Source: Glandiceps talaboti (taxonomy: Eukaryota > Hemichordata > Enteropneusta > Spengelidae). Taken from it: a stretch of DNA of 20,000 nucleotides. The stretch is taken from assembly GCF_964340395.1 (NCBI RefSeq), contig NC_135566.1:18310001-18330000 (forward strand), in the 5' to 3' direction. The position numbers were made by a program, and so were the translations under genes. Shown here piece by piece: positions 1 through 20,000 of the stretch. The first letter of the stretch is position 1, and each line of letters starts with the position of its first letter. The notes beneath the pieces were generated by a model. That model did no database searches and was not told the DNA's origin. It saw only the letters and a list, made by a program, of their open reading frames with translations.

Positions 1-83
1 GTGTTTTTCAGTACACTTGCCTTCAGTTTCTGATCTATGTCCTCAGCTGTCATAACAGCAAACCGTCGCTTTCCCCCTGCCAT
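1..83 (-). CDS. Start of a second ORF running off the window edge (27 codons seen)
   Basis: From the ATG at 83-81 the minus strand stays open to the window edge. It begins MAGGKRRFAVMTAED, continues IDQKLKASVLKNT, and is charged and helix-like. N-termini of this style (RFA, acidic IDxxL, then KNT) are common in invertebrate proteins with a tyrosine-recombinase-like DUF3504/Crypton domain. That likeness is from memory and rests on few residues. It could equally be a host gene or chance. It lies on the same strand as NOS, about 700 bases beyond its stop. Confidence 0.3.
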   Translation of the reverse strand, partial: MAGGKRRFAVMTAEDIDQKLKASVLKN

Positions 84-778
84 TATACCGTCTACCTTGT
101 AGTATGTGTATTTTATTCACCTTCTAAATACACTCTGAGGTAATGTTTATTATTACGAAAATAGTGTTCAACGTGTGAACGGAAGTCTTATCTGTTCAGT
201 CACAGTCTGGGGTCATGTTTTTGTTATGATTGTCTGAGTCTAATCACTCTTCCCTGGATGCCATTAATTGGATCTCATACACAGAAAATACACTCCCGCC
301 ACTAACATTTGATAAATTTGCTACTCTGCTCATACACCTGTCTTCACGCTTTTCCCTGATTGGTCAATAGCCCTCATTTGTAAATGTCAGTCGAAATTTA
401 ACGCCCAGCCGGAGTACAAGTATGTATGTATGTATGTATGTATGTATGTATGTATGTATGTATGTATGTATGTATGTATGTATGTATGTATGTATGTATA
501 ACAATAAATTGGTCGAGGTAACTTACACTTATGTTTTCCATTTTGTTTTCGAATATAAACACATACTTATACTTCATTTTCTCTTATAATTGACTTGAAG
601 TTACAGCTTCATATAACATTCCAAACCAAAAATGTATAATGTGAATATTTGTTCAATATTATACAAGTAAATTTGTAAAGTGTTGGCTATACCGAACTAC
701 ACTCAAGTTTTGGCTGACAACCGAGTGTGTTGGTACAGCTGGACATTTATATCACCCTTCCTTAGTCCATAGATACAT
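84..778 (-). other. NOS 3' UTR and downstream spacer
   Basis: No coding signal. On the transcript strand AATAAA occurs at 151-146 and 117-112, the first hexamers of that kind after the stop, so the 3' UTR may reach to about 130 or 100. That would place the poly(A) site very near the ATG of the next ORF. The only other feature is the tetranucleotide array at 421-499. Confidence 0.4.
421..499. repeat. (TATG)n microsatellite
   Basis: About 20 uninterrupted TATG units, read directly. It probably lies in the NOS 3' UTR, where its length would be expected to vary between individuals. Confidence 0.97.
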
Positions 779-19400
<18,622 letters not shown>

Positions 19401-19540
19401 TAGTTGATTTTGTCACACCGATTTAAAGTACGGAACTACTCCAAATTTCCCCGGCAAACTTGTCACTTCCCTTGTGACTGAAGAGAGGTCCCTTTGTGAA
19501 ATTCTGGCACCCTGTAACCTGGTCAATGCGGTGAATATAT
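19401..19540 (-). other. Probable NOS 5' UTR part of exon 1
   Basis: In transcript sense TTTTGTTTCACAG ends at 19541, a good acceptor, and the 140 bases from 19540 to the ATG have no ATG in frame and an in-frame TGA at 19415-19413. A 5' non-coding exon would then lie outside the window, as in vertebrate nNOS. Confidence 0.5.
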
Positions 19541-20000
19541 CTGTGAAACAAAATATTATTAAGAGAAAGCTATGTAAGTACTCGAAACAAAATGACGTGC
19601 GTCAACTTTGAAAGTGTGTGGATTGGCAACTTGAAACGACGTCACCTGATCTGCAATTAACACTGAACATTAGATAATTAAGTGGCATTGTTTCGTTACG
19701 TGTATCGTATCCGATCAAATTAAAACGTTAACGTACTACCATAGACAGTGGACGGTGTTTTTACTACCCAGCTACGAACAGTACTAAGATTTTTCCACAA
19801 ACTTTGAATTTATATCAACGGGCCGGGGATTACATTGAATGTATGTACAAGTGGGATTACATACACCGTACAACATGTATATGTACGGGATTACATGTCA
19901 CGCAATGCCTGTGTCTCGTTTCCTTTTCTTTTCCATTAAGCTAATGTGTTTTTCTTGTTTTTAAAAGGTATACTGCCACACTCGTAAATGTTATACCTTC
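19541..20000 (-). other. Upstream DNA of NOS (intron or 5' flank), no recognised feature
   Basis: No coding signal. CRE half-sites (ACGTCA near 19640) and a duplicated GGGATTACAT (19852-19861 and 19888-19897) are all that stands out. If the acceptor at 19540 is used this is the first intron, otherwise it holds the promoter. Confidence 0.45.

Noticed and set aside
421-499. Tandem array as a possible CRISPR
   Set aside because: Uninterrupted tetranucleotide without spacers, in eukaryotic DNA.

Overview
The window is eukaryotic genomic DNA. It is AT-rich and intron-dense, full of simple repeats, and has no bacterial features. One gene fills almost all of it: a complete coding region for a neuronal-type nitric oxide synthase (NOS) on the minus strand. 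It runs from an ATG at 19400 to a TAA at 779, in 22 coding exons that all have GT-AG borders and compatible phases. The spliced coding sequence totals 4,962 bases and encodes 1,653 residues. The open domain order, the transposon remnants (PIF/Harbinger-like MITEs, a LINE 3' end, a tRNA-type SINE tail) and the long CAGA, CT and ACTAC arrays suggest a marine invertebrate, such as a lancelet, hemichordate, echinoderm or mollusc. The sequence alone does not decide which.

Layout in transcript order (right to left): 19401-20000 is 5' UTR and upstream DNA with a possible acceptor at 19540. Exon 1 (19400-17832) encodes the PDZ domain and an unusually long, polar linker. Exons 2-9 encode the heme/arginine/tetrahydrobiopterin oxygenase domain. 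Exons 10-11 carry the calmodulin-binding helix and run into the FMN domain, which continues through exons 12-15 and contains the autoinhibitory insert of the constitutive NOS enzymes. Exons 16-22 encode the FAD- and NADPH-binding reductase half and the C-terminal tail. The first 83 bases hold, on the same strand, the start of a second open reading frame that leaves the window.

The gene is a self-contained enzyme. NADPH electrons would pass through FAD and FMN, and calmodulin would gate their delivery to the heme of the partner subunit, where arginine becomes citrulline and NO. The PDZ domain would place the enzyme at a membrane or synaptic scaffold. All key residues that can be checked by eye are present, so the gene looks intact.

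The most interesting non-coding signals are four. Intron 1 holds two abutting perfect cAMP-response elements beside a TATA-like stretch, placed so that a start there would give a PDZ-less isoform. Two Tourist-like MITE copies sit in introns 5 and 12. An inverted-repeat element makes up most of the intron that splits the calmodulin-binding helix. Complementary pentanucleotide arrays flank exons 3-14.
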